From the NCBI GenBank assembly GCA_963693315.1, contig OY856188.1:157374018-157438017 (forward strand): a stretch of 64,000 nucleotides of DNA, in the 5' to 3' direction. Origin of the DNA: Diogma glabrata. Lineage: Eukaryota; Arthropoda; Insecta; Diptera; Cylindrotomidae. Each line of letters begins with the position of its first letter. Within the stretch, counting starts at the first letter, position 1. This document shows positions 48,404 to 60,845 of the stretch, in pieces. A program made the translations under genes and the position numbers. The notes under the pieces were generated by a model that saw only the letters and a program-made list of their open reading frames with translations, had not been told where the DNA came from and ran no database searches.

Positions 48404-50222
48404 CGAAATTCTACGTCCACGCCGTGCTACTTGTGTAACGTTGACACGTTGACAGAATTAGTTTAGTTTAATTGAGAAGAGCAAAGTAAGAACTGCATAA
48501 GAACAAAGTAAGAATGATTCTACACCATGGCGAGTCATTGCCGCCGTAAAACCAATACAACTCAAGCGTCTGTACTCACCAACTACAATCGAAAACGACC
48601 ACCGAAATCGCAACGAATGGTTTGACGACTATTGTCGCTAAAGCGTTGAACATAAGCAAGAAAAATGGTTAACAAGGAACACCCAAAGCTTCCAAGCTGA
48701 TTATCTTCTACGGAAAAGAAACGCGAACATATAAAGGTTGTATCGAAAACATCAACCCACATGCGGCTAATGGAAATTCGAAAGAGCGTTTTGCCATTAC
48801 TCGAAATCTGCCAAAAAATTACCACCCAAGATCCACAGTTGTAAAAAATAGAAACTACGAACTTACAACAAATGAACGTGATGTGCTGGCAGTATAGAGC
48901 TTTCACTTTCAGAATGAAATTGATCCTATTCGAGAAATTGTGCCGTCAAGTTGTGGTTTTCATCCCAACCGTTCATACGCAGATCAATGTTTTGCTTTAA
49001 GGATGATTCTAGAAAAATGTTATGAGTACAACAACAGCATCCACCAGCTTTACGTTGATTTCAATCAAGCATATGAGAGTATCATCCGCGACAACAACTG
49101 TTTCTGGTCCTTTCAATATAACTTTCGATATAACACGATCGAACAGGTGTTCGATAAGGTGATGCACTTGCGCCCGTACTATTTAATTTGCCGCTTGAGA
49201 ACGCGATAAGAAAAAGCCGAGTCGAGACACAAAACTGCATTTTTAACAAATCTAGTTAAATTCTTGGTTACGCAGATATTATTGCGCTTCTCGGACGTAG
49301 AACAATTGATATTAAGAACAGGCTCACAGCTTGAAAGAAATGCTAAACTACTTAGATTATGCATCAACACCGGCAAAACTAAACTTCTAACAACATTTAG
49401 GAACATAACTCCCGGAAATCTGAATACTGGCGACTATAAAGTGGAACGCGTGGAAAACATCAAATACCTCGGGTCTGTAAAAACATCGTCATATGACATG
49501 CAGGCATATATGTATCAAAGCCCTTGTCACTGCCGCATACAGAGTTTTCTACGCATACTTAAAACTTCTGCGATCAAAATTTCTTTCGGGGTCGCACTTT
49601 ACAAAGCATTAATTTGACCTGTGCCTACCTTCAGAAGTGAAAGTTGGACACTGACTCGCACCGACTGTAAAATTCTATCAACATTCGAGAAGAAGGACAT
49701 TCGAAGAATTTATTTCTCTCTCTCTGGCGTTTACATCCCATGGAGGGATTTTGCCGTCTGTGCAATCAGCTTCCAATCGTCTCGTTCCATGACCAGTTGA
49801 CCCCAGTTTCGACATCCTATATCACGAAGGTCTTGAATGATGTCATCACGCCAGCGTTGTCTAGGAATTTATGGTTTATGAAGAATTTATGGTTTATGCA
49901 AATTTGCTGAGAATCAGTAAAGAATCCGAATGGATCACGAAATCAGACAGCTCCTTGGTAGCTGTGATGTAATTGGATTCATTAGATCCAACCGGATTAG
50001 ATGGTTTGGTCTTGTAGAAAAGGTTCCACCAGATAGAATTATAAAAAAGCATCTCAAAAACAACCAGCTGGTGCTTGTAAGAGAGGTAGACCTAGACAAC
50101 GTTGACGTGATGACATCACACAAAACCTTCGTGATACAGGATATCCAAACTGGGGTCCACTAGTCATGGATCGAAATGAATGAAAGCTGATTACACAGGT
50201 GGCAAAATCGTTTAACGTTTAA
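48404..50222 (+). pseudogene. RTE LINE copy, plus strand, internally deleted
   Basis: It starts with the 5' UTR sequence gcgaaattctacgtccacgc found at the start of the full-length copy. At about 48580 it jumps to the middle of the ORF (equivalent to about 24040). A second deletion joins about 48945 to the GFHPNRSYADQCFALRMILE region (equivalent to about 24820). Motif A reads LYVDFNQAYES. The YADD box is altered to a YADI-like sequence near 49266. Later pieces include WFGLVEKVP (49998-50024). Many frameshifts are present. A 151-bp inverted RTE insertion lies at 49714-49864. Confidence 0.85.
49714..49864 (-). mobile_element. 151-bp 5'-truncated RTE insertion with 8-bp TSD
   Basis: The sequence is the reverse complement of the 3' end of the full-length RTE (about 25872-26025), starting with the (TC)n complement of its (AG)n tail. 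gaatttat flanks it at 49706-49713 and 49865-49872. The host RTE copy continues on either side in the opposite orientation. Confidence 0.85.
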
Positions 50223-50254
50223 GAGGAAATGTACATTTTGTATGTCCTTATGAT

Positions 50255-50365
50255 TTGGCATTAGAAAGACTGTACACATACAACACAACTTTGTCAATTA
50301 TTTTTGATACTATGTTCTTTTACGTTCAGGCAACCCTCGGCGAGCGAATTTTATTCACACTTGGC
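50255..50365 (+). repeat. Small dispersed repeat, diverged copy
   Basis: Contains acaacacaactttg and gcgagcgaattttattc, matching 20950-21070. Confidence 0.5.
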
Positions 50366-50789
50366 CAACTTTTTTGAATTTTGTTTACGTTTTGGGCCTG
50401 AATACTAAAATTAAATCAGTAGCCAAATTCTGTAATTGTAAAGCGGTGAAGTTTTAAAAACTCACAATAATTCTGCATATCCAAATTTTTGGTTTGCCAC
50501 TTTCGATAAAATTATTGAATTTCTGCGTTTATTTAACAAATTTTTTTAAGTTATATCTAATTTATGGCAACAGCTAGCCATCAATTGAATAATATATATA
50601 AGCGTACCATATTTTCAGAACTGATGGTGGTGTGAGTCAATGCAAAAGCGTGTTCAATATTTTTTTGTACTGATTTCTTGAGAGTGGAACCAATCCTCCA
50701 TTTTTCCATATATACAATGTATATTTTTACACGAATTTTTTTTACACGTCTTTCTCTGGAACCAATCTGTCGTGTAAAAACAGAATTAG

Positions 50790-51076
<287 letters not shown>

Positions 51077-52811
51077 ATATTTAATGTATAAAAACGAAGT
51101 TTTCATATCTGTAGTAGGTTTAAGTTCCTTTTCAAATTACTAAATCTTTTGTGTACAAAAATTTAAAAGTTAATTTTTTTGTCCTACGTATTTTCTTAGA
51201 AAAACAAAATGTTCAAAGCTCAGTACAAAATATGCAAATACGATTCTTTCTTTTTAGACTTACATATTAAATTTTTCGTTAATTTGATTTCATTTATTAC
51301 TCCCCTGAATAAAAAATTGAACATAAGATTTTTTTTATTTAGATAATTATTGTGGTTGCCTGTTGAGATAAGATAATAATTGTGAAAATTATTTAGTTTT
51401 TTCTTAAAAAATTTTCGTTTTACTTAAATTTTTTCCTTGTGTTAAACATAATCTTCTTTGGGGGAGAAATTTATATAATAAAATTAAAGAAAAACTGAAA
51501 TAACCTAAAATGCTAATTAAATATCAAAAACTTTTTTCACTTATTTATTTTTTTCAGAATACGAAAATTATGCTGATGTTCTTTTTCGTCACATTTCATG
51601 TGTTTTATATGTGAAATAAGAAACTAAACGAAATGGAAAATGCTGACTAGGTTCTTAAATAAACTTCAATAAACGCAAAGAAATTTAATTTTTGAATAGA
51701 AATTTTTGGTTTCACTAATTTCTGTTTCTTAAACCATAGGACTATTAAAACGATGAAATAAGCGTTTCATAGCTTTTATTCTCTTCCAATTATTAATATC
51801 AATATTATTTGTATATTTTTCCACAATAATAGAAATAGTATGTATTTTGTATTATTTTCTAACATATAGACTAATGAACTTAACCTATTGTGCAATGAAA
51901 ATTTTCCTATAACAAAATTATCATTATTCAATTAGTATAATTCAATTGCTCAAATTGTTTTGAATGCATTAAAATTATTTTCAAATTATAATCACAATGG
52001 TTTTCAATTTTGTTACAAAAACGTATCTATTTTGTTAAAATTTGGTTGTTTGTACCACCATTCCGGTTTTTTTTATCATCAGGGTTCTTTTTAATCAGAA
52101 ATTTGATTTCTCAATTAAAACAATAAAGATTTATTTAAAATAAAAATTATTTTATATAATATTATCTTTGTCAGAGAATAGATTAGTGTGATCAATTCGT
52201 GTTTAGTGAATTTTATTCTCTCGCAAATTTTAAATTTTCGTTCGTGCCTCTCTCAAATTTTAAACTTTTGCTTGAGAATAAAAATAAACTATCTGATTAA
52301 ATACTAATTGCTTAAACTACTATTGTTTATCAGCTCATTGCATTTTTATACATTGTGTATAGCTAACTTTTATATAAATTAGGGAGAGGAATAGAATTTA
52401 AATTTTGATTTATTTCTGATCTTTTGATTTTTTTATGATGCTTAATAAAAATAAAACAAATTGTCCTTACTGTTTAAAAAATTTTTAATGATAGATTAAA
52501 TCATGAATGTTAAGGAATATGCTTCAACTTACCAGGAAAAGTTTCGGAAACCTAAATATTATGTTTTAAATGATGTTGTTAAACAGTGTATAACCGGTAA
52601 AGTGGGGTCAATGATAGTGTCCCAACATCGAAACACTGGAGTTTATACATCAAAGTCAGGAATGTGTGCCTAATTCGGTACTGTTAATCGTTAACCGCAC
52701 ATTCATTTGTTATACTAGTACATATATGTTTTCCTTCTTCATATAACCGTCCCTAAATAATAAAACGCAACGAGAAATAACAAATGTAAAAACAATAAAC
52801 AAATAACCTTA
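51077..52811. other. AT-rich spacer, nothing recognised
   Basis: About 1.7 kb without coding similarity. A caaattttaaa(t/c)tttt(c/g) word repeats at 52206 and 52254. Confidence 0.4.
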
Positions 52812-53007
52812 GAGTATATCAGAAATGACCAAGCTTCACTACACGTGGAGCCAACAAGCTCTCGTTAGGAGAGCCAACATTTAAATAAAAAATATCAAAA
52901 GTGTCTGTCAAGCTATAATGATATTTTTATTTTCTTGAATAACGCCGTCTTCAAACAAATACTAATAGAAATAGTATAAATACATACATATATTTAAATT
53001 TTGTTAC

Positions 53008-54490
53008 ATGATGGTTATTGTTTGCTGGTAGATGGCATGTGTGTTTGTAACTTAGCGGTAAATTTTCTGAAATCGGGTTCATAGTTTGTTAACGCGGTAC
53101 GAGTTAATTCCGTTAGATGCTCATTTGTAAGTTGTGAACGGTGTTTTGATTTTATAAACTTAATTGTTAAAAAAGTGATTCACAACAATTTGTTGTGCCG
53201 AATATGCAAGCAGCTTTTTTCAAATTGGGGTGCTTTGATTGAGATACTAGTTTCCAAAACTCGTTTGCAGGTTGTGTTTAATTTTGTGGTGCATTTTAAG
53301 GCACTGTGGCACTGTCATTCAAAATATAACAAGGAATCGATGAACCATCGTTAATAATGTCAATCTCTAATGGATTTACACGAAAATTTAGAAAAATCTT
53401 TAAATTATTCAAATCATCAAATCGTAAGTGAAAGTCTTTTAATAATTATTCTAATGTACTGTCGTATTCACTCAGTTTTTTATCATCAATTTTAGAGAGT
53501 CGGTTCTTTAGACGAGGAAAGTGATTAACCATTTTTGTTGTTAAATCACGTTTAAAAAGTTGAATTTTTGTAACAAAACTCAGAATCGTTTGAATAAGAT
53601 AAATAATAACTTTATCTTGTCCTTGTGCTAGACTAAAATTTTAGTAAAATATTATATATTGAGGATGATCTTCAAGGTCCAATTAATTGTCCAAATATAG
53701 TTCACAAGTTCTAGCACAGTTTTCATTGCATTTTCGTATTCAAAATATTTTGCAACTAAATATTCACGATGAAAAATGCAATGAAGGGGTAAAACTTCTG
53801 GTATTCTTGGATCTTTTCAATAGACCAAGGTGCTAAGTTTGTTGCTTGGCTTACCAAATTTTCCAATGGTATACCTGTATCTGTCAACATGTTGTCAAGT
53901 GCACTCTTATTATCAATTCTACGAGCATTATTTTATAAGTTGCTACCAAATTCAATAGTTCTTCAAAGTAAAATTAAGGTTGCGGAATCGTTTCGGATAA
54001 ATACTAACTATGGATTGTCCTGTATATCGTTGAATCGTCGTTAGGAGCTAAGCTGAAAGCTGGATAATTTTTTATTTCCGTAATACGTCGCTCGGTTATA
54101 TGACGTAATACTGGAACAAAGCTAATTAATTTGTGCAGTTTAATATTTAATTGATCTGGAATTTAGCTACTTTTATTCTCCCGCAATGTAAGGTAGCTTA
54201 GCACGAGCAATGTTCCAAGCGATTTTAAAACAAGCTTCGTTAGAATTATCAGCTTCTTTACTAAACGACAGTAAAACTGTTTACTGACTATTTAATACAG
54301 ATTTTAAAGATTTTATTTTAATTGTTCGGAGGTTGGTATATGAAGGATAATTGGCTAAACATTTACTACGATTTTAGCTAGATTTCATATAAAAATCTAT
54401 TGCCATGGGCTTCATCTCGGAATTTCGGAAAAATTTTGGTGCCAAACGACTGTGAATGATAAGCGGAGACGGAAAAACAAAAAAAATGTA

Positions 54491-54552
<62 letters not shown>

Positions 54553-55982
54553 TATAACGATATGCGCTATAACGGAATTTACCGGCACTCTCACGATCGC
54601 ATTTCTTGACCTACAACAAAAAGTTTTTTCTGTATACGTTGCGGCAAAAAATCTCTTGAACATGTTTGCGAATTGGCCATATCCGGGTATAGGCTAAGTG
54701 GCTAGAGCCAAAAAAGTCGAATAATATAGGGCGTTATAACTTCCGTTTGAATCATAATATTTTAATAAAATTTATCAATATTGAATATTTGAACATATTT
54801 CTATCATTTATTTTCAAATGGCTACCTTGGCATTCCAGGTTCCTGAAAAATCAGCTGTTTTAAAAATTTAATAAACTTTGTTGTCCTTGATTTGGCTGAA
54901 AATGTCCAATCTTACTTTTGAATATGTACGCACACGTTAACTAGAACATAAATCTTTCCAAAATTTAAATAAAAAATAGTTCAAGTTTAGAGGTTGAGAC
55001 ACCAGGGCTGTTAGAACAAAAACAAACGCAAACGGCCATGCCTTCCTCATTTTTAAGTTTATGTTGTTTAAACTCATACTAGCTTTTAGATAAACTTTTC
55101 AACTATAACCTCAGAACTTTTCAGTTTTCTAACCCAAGACGTCTCAATGTAATTAGCATTAAACCTAATGCATGCCATTTAATTACAACAACAACTTCCA
55201 TAAAAAATAAAAATATCCCATAGAAAAAATATTAAAAAAATTTCTTTTGTTTTTTTTTTCAGTTTTTAGTTTTTTTCGCAAAAATTTAAAAAAAAATTAA
55301 AACAAAGCTGAGTCATTATTGTTTTAAATTAAGGAATATTTTCTTATATGCATATTGATTACACATTTAGAAAAGTCTTTATATGCATATATTTTCTTAT
55401 ATGCATATTGATTACACATTTAGAAAAGTCTTCCTAAATTGTGGATATTTGAATTATTTGAGGTGTAAAAGTTGTTTGACAATTTTAGATTATAAATTAT
55501 GTGTTTAGATTATAAATTATGTTGTAGGTGTGACGTTGTGAGAACGTTTATTTGCTCTTTGGTGTATTTAATATGTTATTAAAAGTAAAAAGTAGTTTCA
55601 ACCAACTTAAATAAAACTGTTCCGAAATCGCATTAATAAAGTAGTTTCCGTTAATGTATTTAGTTTGGTTTGATACATTTTTTGGATTATTCTGGACTTG
55701 GACTATTCTACTTAAATTTTTGATTTAAACTTATATGACACATTCAATTCTATTTGTACACAAAGCTGTCTGGTCCCGAAATCTACCTATTTCTAGCGGA
55801 TATACGTGCCGCTTGGACTTTTTCTCATGATGCCGTTTTAAAGTACTGGCTCTATAATAAACAAGTGACTCATTGTAGATAAGACACAAAGGTTTTCTCT
55901 GTTTATCGACGAATGCAAGTACTTCAACCCATTCTTGCTCGAAGATATTATTTTCTTTTTTTTTGTGTTCTGACGCCACATT
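53008..55982 (-). pseudogene. hAT transposase remnant, copy 2
   Basis: Minus-strand remnants parallel those of copy 1: the N-terminal BED-like finger at 55982-55815 (PLCLIYNESLVYYRASTLKRHHEK), degraded catalytic segments at 54350-53690, and the helical and hATC parts at 53640-53008. Every segment is frameshifted. The inserted block at about 54375-55815 separates the finger from the rest. Confidence 0.75.
54375..55815. mobile_element. Insertion in hAT copy 2, includes repeat family C
   Basis: The first part (54380-54720) is repeat family C: gggcttcatctcggaatttc and ggtgccaaacgac on the left, a (TA)n array at 54488-54556, then aacgatatgcgctataacg and ccggcactctcacgatcgca on the right. A second family C copy spans 58893-58980 and 63490-64000, split by the gypsy element. 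The rest (54720-55815) is AT-rich, with a tandem duplicate of about 48 bp at 55341-55430 (ttatatgcatattgattaca). Exact ends were not resolved. Confidence 0.55.
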
Positions 55983-56695
55983 TAACATTCAAACTAATCT
56001 AGAAAACAATCCGTAATTTATTTTACTGTTAAAAGTTACTGTTAATGTTTCCGCTGTCGTTTCTAAAAAATTTTAAGTAGTAGATATATTTGACTGCGTC
56101 ATCGGAGCATTTAAATGAAAACGGAGCATTCATAAAGAAACACATACAATAGTATATTTTGCTACAAAAGATGAAAACACCGTTATTTATTGCAATTTCC
56201 TTAGTTTTTAATTTCGTTATTATGGGTAATTTAATTTTTCGTTTTCTTATCTTATTGTCGTAGATGTAAGAGCGGTTCGGGTATCATATTTCGGCTTTGC
56301 ACATTTATTCTAATTGTGTTTAATTATTAACTTGTTTATTATTTAATTAAAATATTAGAGGACACATTTAATTTAATATCGGAAAAAAAATAAAAAAATT
56401 AAATTAACAGAAAAAGATAATCATAGAAAAATAAACGAATCCAAAAGGAAAAACTATTGATTTTTGTTCATTTACTTGAGACAAATACAGGTGGTTCTAT
56501 TTTTAGTGCGCTTAGTCTGTTAAATTAAACATAACCTAAAATAATAAAATTAATTAAATTTATTTATAACAAAGTTGATTCGCGAAATAAAGTAGTATAA
56601 AACTAAAACAAGTAGCAAAACACTCCAATAGTAGTAAATTCGACAGCGCGTAACTAATAACTAACAAGTTATTCCACCAACATGAATTTTCTTGA

Positions 56696-57175
56696 TAGTT
56701 GTGCTAATTTTTATAAAAAGAATGAAAATAATTACAAGAGTAATTTAAATTTATTGTGTTATTTTCAGTGATTATTTAACTAGTGAATGTTTTATAATGG
56801 ACAAGCAAGATTTTCTAACGACATGAACAAATATTTAAGTTATGTAATTATTTTCAATGTATATTATGCAAACTTACTGTCAAACTTTTGTAGGTAGATT
56901 TCATATAATTTATTATGGAAAAATTAATTTTCAATTCATAAAATCTCAAAAATTATATGTTTGGTTATAATAAAATCCAAAACGTCATTCTTTGTTCATT
57001 TTTTATAAAATCGCAGGGAGGGTTTTTCTTATAGATTTAAAAAAGACTCGCAATAATTGTACAGTTTTGAATCAAATGAAAAATTTACGCACGTCTATGA
57101 GAAGACTTATGTTTTATGTCCTGCGTAAATGTTTCTCTCTGAGACAAAGAGACTCTGAGACGATTTAACATAAGA
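56696..57175 (+). repeat. Deleted copy of the 13-16.6-kb hAT family
   Basis: 56696-57097 matches 13813-14237 (ttttcttgatagttgtgcta, tataatggacaagcaa, and aaatccaaaacgt in order). The next 50 bp (tttctctctgagacaaa, acgattt) resemble 15955-16005. The intervening 1.7 kb of the longer element is absent, so this is an internally deleted relative. Confidence 0.6.
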
Positions 57176-57537
57176 CGATTTATGCTATATATTAGCTATG
57201 GTGATCGGTTACAAATAACGAATATAAACCAGACAAAAAAAAGGAACGTGTAATATACTAAATGAATGTATCGATCGGGTTATCGGTTTTATTATCTTGT
57301 TCAGGAATTCGTTTTCATGATTATGTTAGTGCATAAAAACAAAGTGGGGGAATTTCTCTTCAATTTTGTTTATTTTTAGTTATTCGTCAGTTCTAAGTTG
57401 CAGCTAGATGGAAGGACTTGTGTTCAAAAGGAAATTTTATTAAACACATACAGATAATATTTTGAAACAAAAATTATTATTAACTTATTATCCTTGCTTT
57501 TGTGAATAGTTTAATGATATTTTTTGTGTATATCTTC

Positions 57538-57776
57538 CGGTGGCATTTGTTGTGGGGAACGGTACATATAATTAGATAACATTGTAAGGTCAGTTAAATG
57601 ACTTTGTTATTTTATAGTGCGCCATTAATTTGTAACATATTCCGGTGTAATTTCACTGTATTCCATATGGCATTTCGTTAAGAAAACGAAACGTGTATTT
57701 GCACGTATTCTGCGCATTCCATATTATTTAGAGGTGGCATTTGTTGTGGGGAACGGTACGTATAATAAGATAACCT
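57538..57776 (+). repeat. 45-bp direct repeats 193 bp apart
   Basis: ggtggcatttgttgtgggga and the following 25 bases occur at 57538-57582 and 57731-57776 with only a few changes. They lie just upstream of the small open frame at 57811. Confidence 0.8.
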
Positions 57777-57810
57777 TGAAAGGCTAATTTAATACAATTG
57801 TATTCTAACG

Positions 57811-58107
57811 ATGACTTTGATTTTCAAAATATTTGTGGTAGCTCTACCACTGTTTATGATATGGGGGTTGGATTTGTTGGGAAGACGAAGCCACATTACA
57901 TCCATTCCACGTTCAGGTGTTGTGGTTTCTAATAGTTGTATATTTTATTTAAACAAAAACAAAACTATTATTAATAACATAATGTCAATCTCTTGTTACT
58001 TTACGCAAATAACTTATTTAATAAATTTAATAAAAATTAAAGAAAACAAAGTTTTTTTTATAATTTTACTGTTGCTCTATATATATTTCAGCTTGTTAGG
58101 CCTGTAA
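57811..58107 (+). CDS. Uncertain small open frame with signal-peptide-like start
   Basis: The frame opens MTLIFKIFVVALPLFMIWG, a short positive start followed by a hydrophobic core as in a signal peptide, then LDLLGRRSHITSIPRS. After that the frame becomes AT-rich and looks like noncoding sequence. A possible intron could run from cag/gtgttg (about 57920) to tatatatatttcag/cttg (about 58091). That would give a peptide of about 37 residues ending soon after the second exon begins. The donor site is weak. There is no recognised family, and this may be chance. Confidence 0.2.
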   Translation: MTLIFKIFVVALPLFMIWGLDLLGRRSHITSIPRSGVVVSNSCIFYLNKNKTIINNIMSISCYFTQITYLINLIKIKENKVFFIILLLLYIYFSLLGL

Positions 58108-58109
58108 AA

Positions 58110-58892
58110 GCATAGACAAATAACAATATAAGTTTTTTTATTTTACTTTTTGATATTAAGTGTGTTCCATTTACCACATTTTCCTTTACTTTTGTACTAA
58201 ATTTCGTTTTCAAGTTAACCATATCAAATGATGGTAAAGCTACGTGACAAACTTACGTTTCTATTCACCGCCAGAGTTTTTGTCAGTTTAGAGAATAATT
58301 TCAAATATGTTTGCCCAAATGCTTATACAAATTTAGAATTTCTAGCCTAAATGTCATATTTGTGTCCAGCTTTCTTTAATTGTTTATATTTTGCATGAAT
58401 CATAATTTTAATTTTCAGAAATTTTTTAATATTTAATTAATTTTTTTAAATTTAACAAACTCAAAATAAAATTTAAACTTAAAATTTTGTCAAACTAATA
58501 ATTTTCTTTTACGTTGTTTAGCAATATTGTTTTTCAAAAAAGTCAAAACAATTTATTGTCAAAAAAAAAATGTCGGAAACGTGTGGTAAGAAAGAATTTG
58601 AGTTGTAGTAGATCAAAAATCTAATACACCTCACATTTAAGTCGTTCCATTTAAAATTCGGTTCGGGTAGCAAGTTTACCTAAAAGGAACACGGGTATTA
58701 ACTATCTAGTGACACCTGTATTCAAGTAGATGATTCGTAATATTTAAAATTAGTGTTATATGAGTATAAAGTTTAACGTTTTTATTTTTTTTGGTTTCTA
58801 TTTATTCTTATACCTCTATGATTATTATTGTTTTATAAATTTATTTGTGTAGAACGTTTATAAAAAATACCATTGTTTTTATTTTTTAACCA
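58110..58892. other. AT-rich spacer, nothing recognised
   Basis: No coding similarity was seen. Confidence 0.4.
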
Positions 58893-58980
58893 TTTGGTAG
58901 ACTTCATATAAAAATCTACCTATTGCAATGGGCTTCATCTCGGAATTTCGGAAAAATGTTTGTGCCAAACGACTATATAT

Positions 58981-59610
58981 TGTAACGACTCTTCGTTGGT
59001 TCTTTTCGATTATTGAGCAAATACGACAGTAAAAAGACAGATCTTTAGTTAACAGAATCTCAAACTTTATTTGTCAACAAATTACAGCAGCTTCCGTTTT
59101 TCCTTACAATAAATTCCAGGGTCTCCAATTTATGTCCGATAAACTTCACCGCTTTTCCACAATTTGAATCAATAATATTCGGAATCGTAAAATCTGTATT
59201 TACTATTCCACTAAGTTCAGATTCCTTCACTATTAGTACCCAGGCTCAAGTACCACCGATTATTCCTTAAACTTGCGAATATTTATAAACACTTTTAATT
59301 GCAAAAGTAAAACTGACTATCTGATATTTTTGTTCGCTTATTTATATCGAAAAATAAATAAATCGAAACTTCTATAATCCACTAGAAATCAATACTACGT
59401 AGTCCGTACATCTTGAATAGGCCACACCTGTTTTCATTCATACTTGCATTTGTATTAGCGAACTCAAATTTAATTTATGCAAAATGTATTTGTTAAAGGG
59501 AGTTAACTTTTGATTCATCTTTGCCATAGAATGTAGAAAACATTTAGGCGGAACGCATTGGTTATTTATGATTAAATTAAATTAACCCATTCTGGACGAA
59601 GTTTATTACA
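58981..59610 (-). repeat. Gypsy 3' LTR
   Basis: 630 bp. On the plus strand it starts tgtaacgactcttcgttgg and ends ctggacgaagtttattaca. It differs from the other LTR mainly in the region 59480-59580, which has a replaced or rearranged stretch. Confidence 0.9.
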
Positions 59611-59624
59611 CTGCCCTCCATTTA
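59611..59624 (-). other. Polypurine tract
   Basis: The minus strand reads aatggagggcag directly before the 3' LTR start. This is the usual position and composition of the plus-strand primer. Confidence 0.7.
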
Positions 59625-60845
59625 GTTTTGTTCGTCCCGAACAATATCATCTATCGCACTGGTGCTGTTACCTTGGTACGGTGCCAATCTTTGCAGATGT
59701 ATCAATTTCATCTTGGTACGGGGTCCCTTTTGTATGCGGTAGATAACATCATTAATTCGTTTGATTATTTTATATGGGCCTTCCCAATCTGGCTGCAGCT
59801 TGGGTGATCTTCCCTTAGTTCTTCTGGGGTTGTATAGCCATACCAATTCTCCTTCTTGAAAACCGCCACTATTTGCATTTATGTCGTACCTGGTTTTCAT
59901 TTTGTCACTGGCAATCTTAATGTGGTCTCGAACCTGCTGATGGATTTTATTCATCTTCCCCCTTAGTTGGCCCACATAATCTGTTTTCGTGGATACCAGA
60001 CCTCCAGGGATGCCAAACTCGATGTCACTAGGAAGATGTAGTTCTCTTCCGAACATTATATTCGCTGGCGTTTCACTTGTCGTATCGTGCACTGCGCTAC
60101 GATAGGCCATCAACTCGATGTCACTAGGAAGATGTAGTTCTCTTCCGAACATGATATTCGCTGGCGTTTCACTTGTCGTATCGTGCACTGCGCTACGATA
60201 GGCCATCAAGAATAACGGAAGATCCTTGTCCCAATTTCTTTGGTTGGCTTCTACTACCTTTGACAAATGTTCTTCCATGGTTCGGTTGAATCGTTCTACC
60301 ATGCCATCCGATTGTGGATTCATAGGTGTAGTTCGTGTTTTTCTAATGCCTTGTGTTCTGCACAGCTCTTCCATCAGTTGAGATTCAAAATTCCTTCCCT
60401 GGTCGGTATGCAACTCGAGCGGTGTTCCATATCTGCAAACCCATTCATTGACTAATGTTTCCGCGACCGTAACTGCTTCCTGGTTCGGTATTGCATAAGC
60501 TTCCGGCCATTTTGTAAAGTAATCAATGACCACCATGATGTATTTGTTACCTTTTGTCGTTTCCGGAAATGGCCCCGCGATGTCTATAGCAATTCTCTCC
60601 ATTGGGGCACCCACATTGTACTGTTGCATCTCTCCTCGAGTTCTAGTTTTTGGTCCTTTGCTCGCCGCACAAGTATCACATCGCCGACACCATTGCTCTA
60701 CGTCGGTTCGATACCTTACCCAATAAAACCTCTCCCTTACTTTGGCTAGGGTTTTATTGACTCCCAGGTGTCCTCCAGAAATACTTCCATGCAGCTTTCC
60801 CAGTACCTCTTCCACTCCTTGATGGCAACACCAGTTGTTCTAACA
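59622..60845 (-). pseudogene. Gypsy integrase, with internal duplication
   Basis: The frame of 397 codons (60815-59622) is an integrase. The HHCC zinc-binding part is H9, H16, C46, C49 (with C43 nearby). The catalytic triad is D78 (IAIDIAGPF), D138 (HTDQGRNFES) and E174 (DGMVERFNRT), a D-59-D-35-E spacing. A C-terminal domain carries the WLYNPRRTKGRSPKLQPDW motif. A 96-bp tandem duplication (60018-60113 and 60114-60209) repeats LMAYRSAVHDTTSETPAN and the following residues up to PSDIE. This would insert 32 residues after the catalytic core. Upstream, the same reading continues from the gag-like frame only through a one-base frame change near 60840. Catalytic residues are intact, but function with the extra 32 residues is doubtful. 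Confidence 0.85.

Larger units (their letters stand above)
52820..56665 (-). mobile_element. hAT transposon copy 2, decayed and interrupted
   Basis: The left end cagaaatgaccaagcttcac aligns with the left end of copy 1 (4371). Similarity then follows copy 1 through transposase remnants to about 54370, breaks for about 1.4 kb, and resumes at about 55815 to run to 56665 (equivalent to about 7825). The right terminal repeat is missing, so it is truncated or overwritten by the repeat at 56696. Compared with copy 1 it lacks the 5425-6215 insertion but has a larger internal deletion near 53640. Confidence 0.8.
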
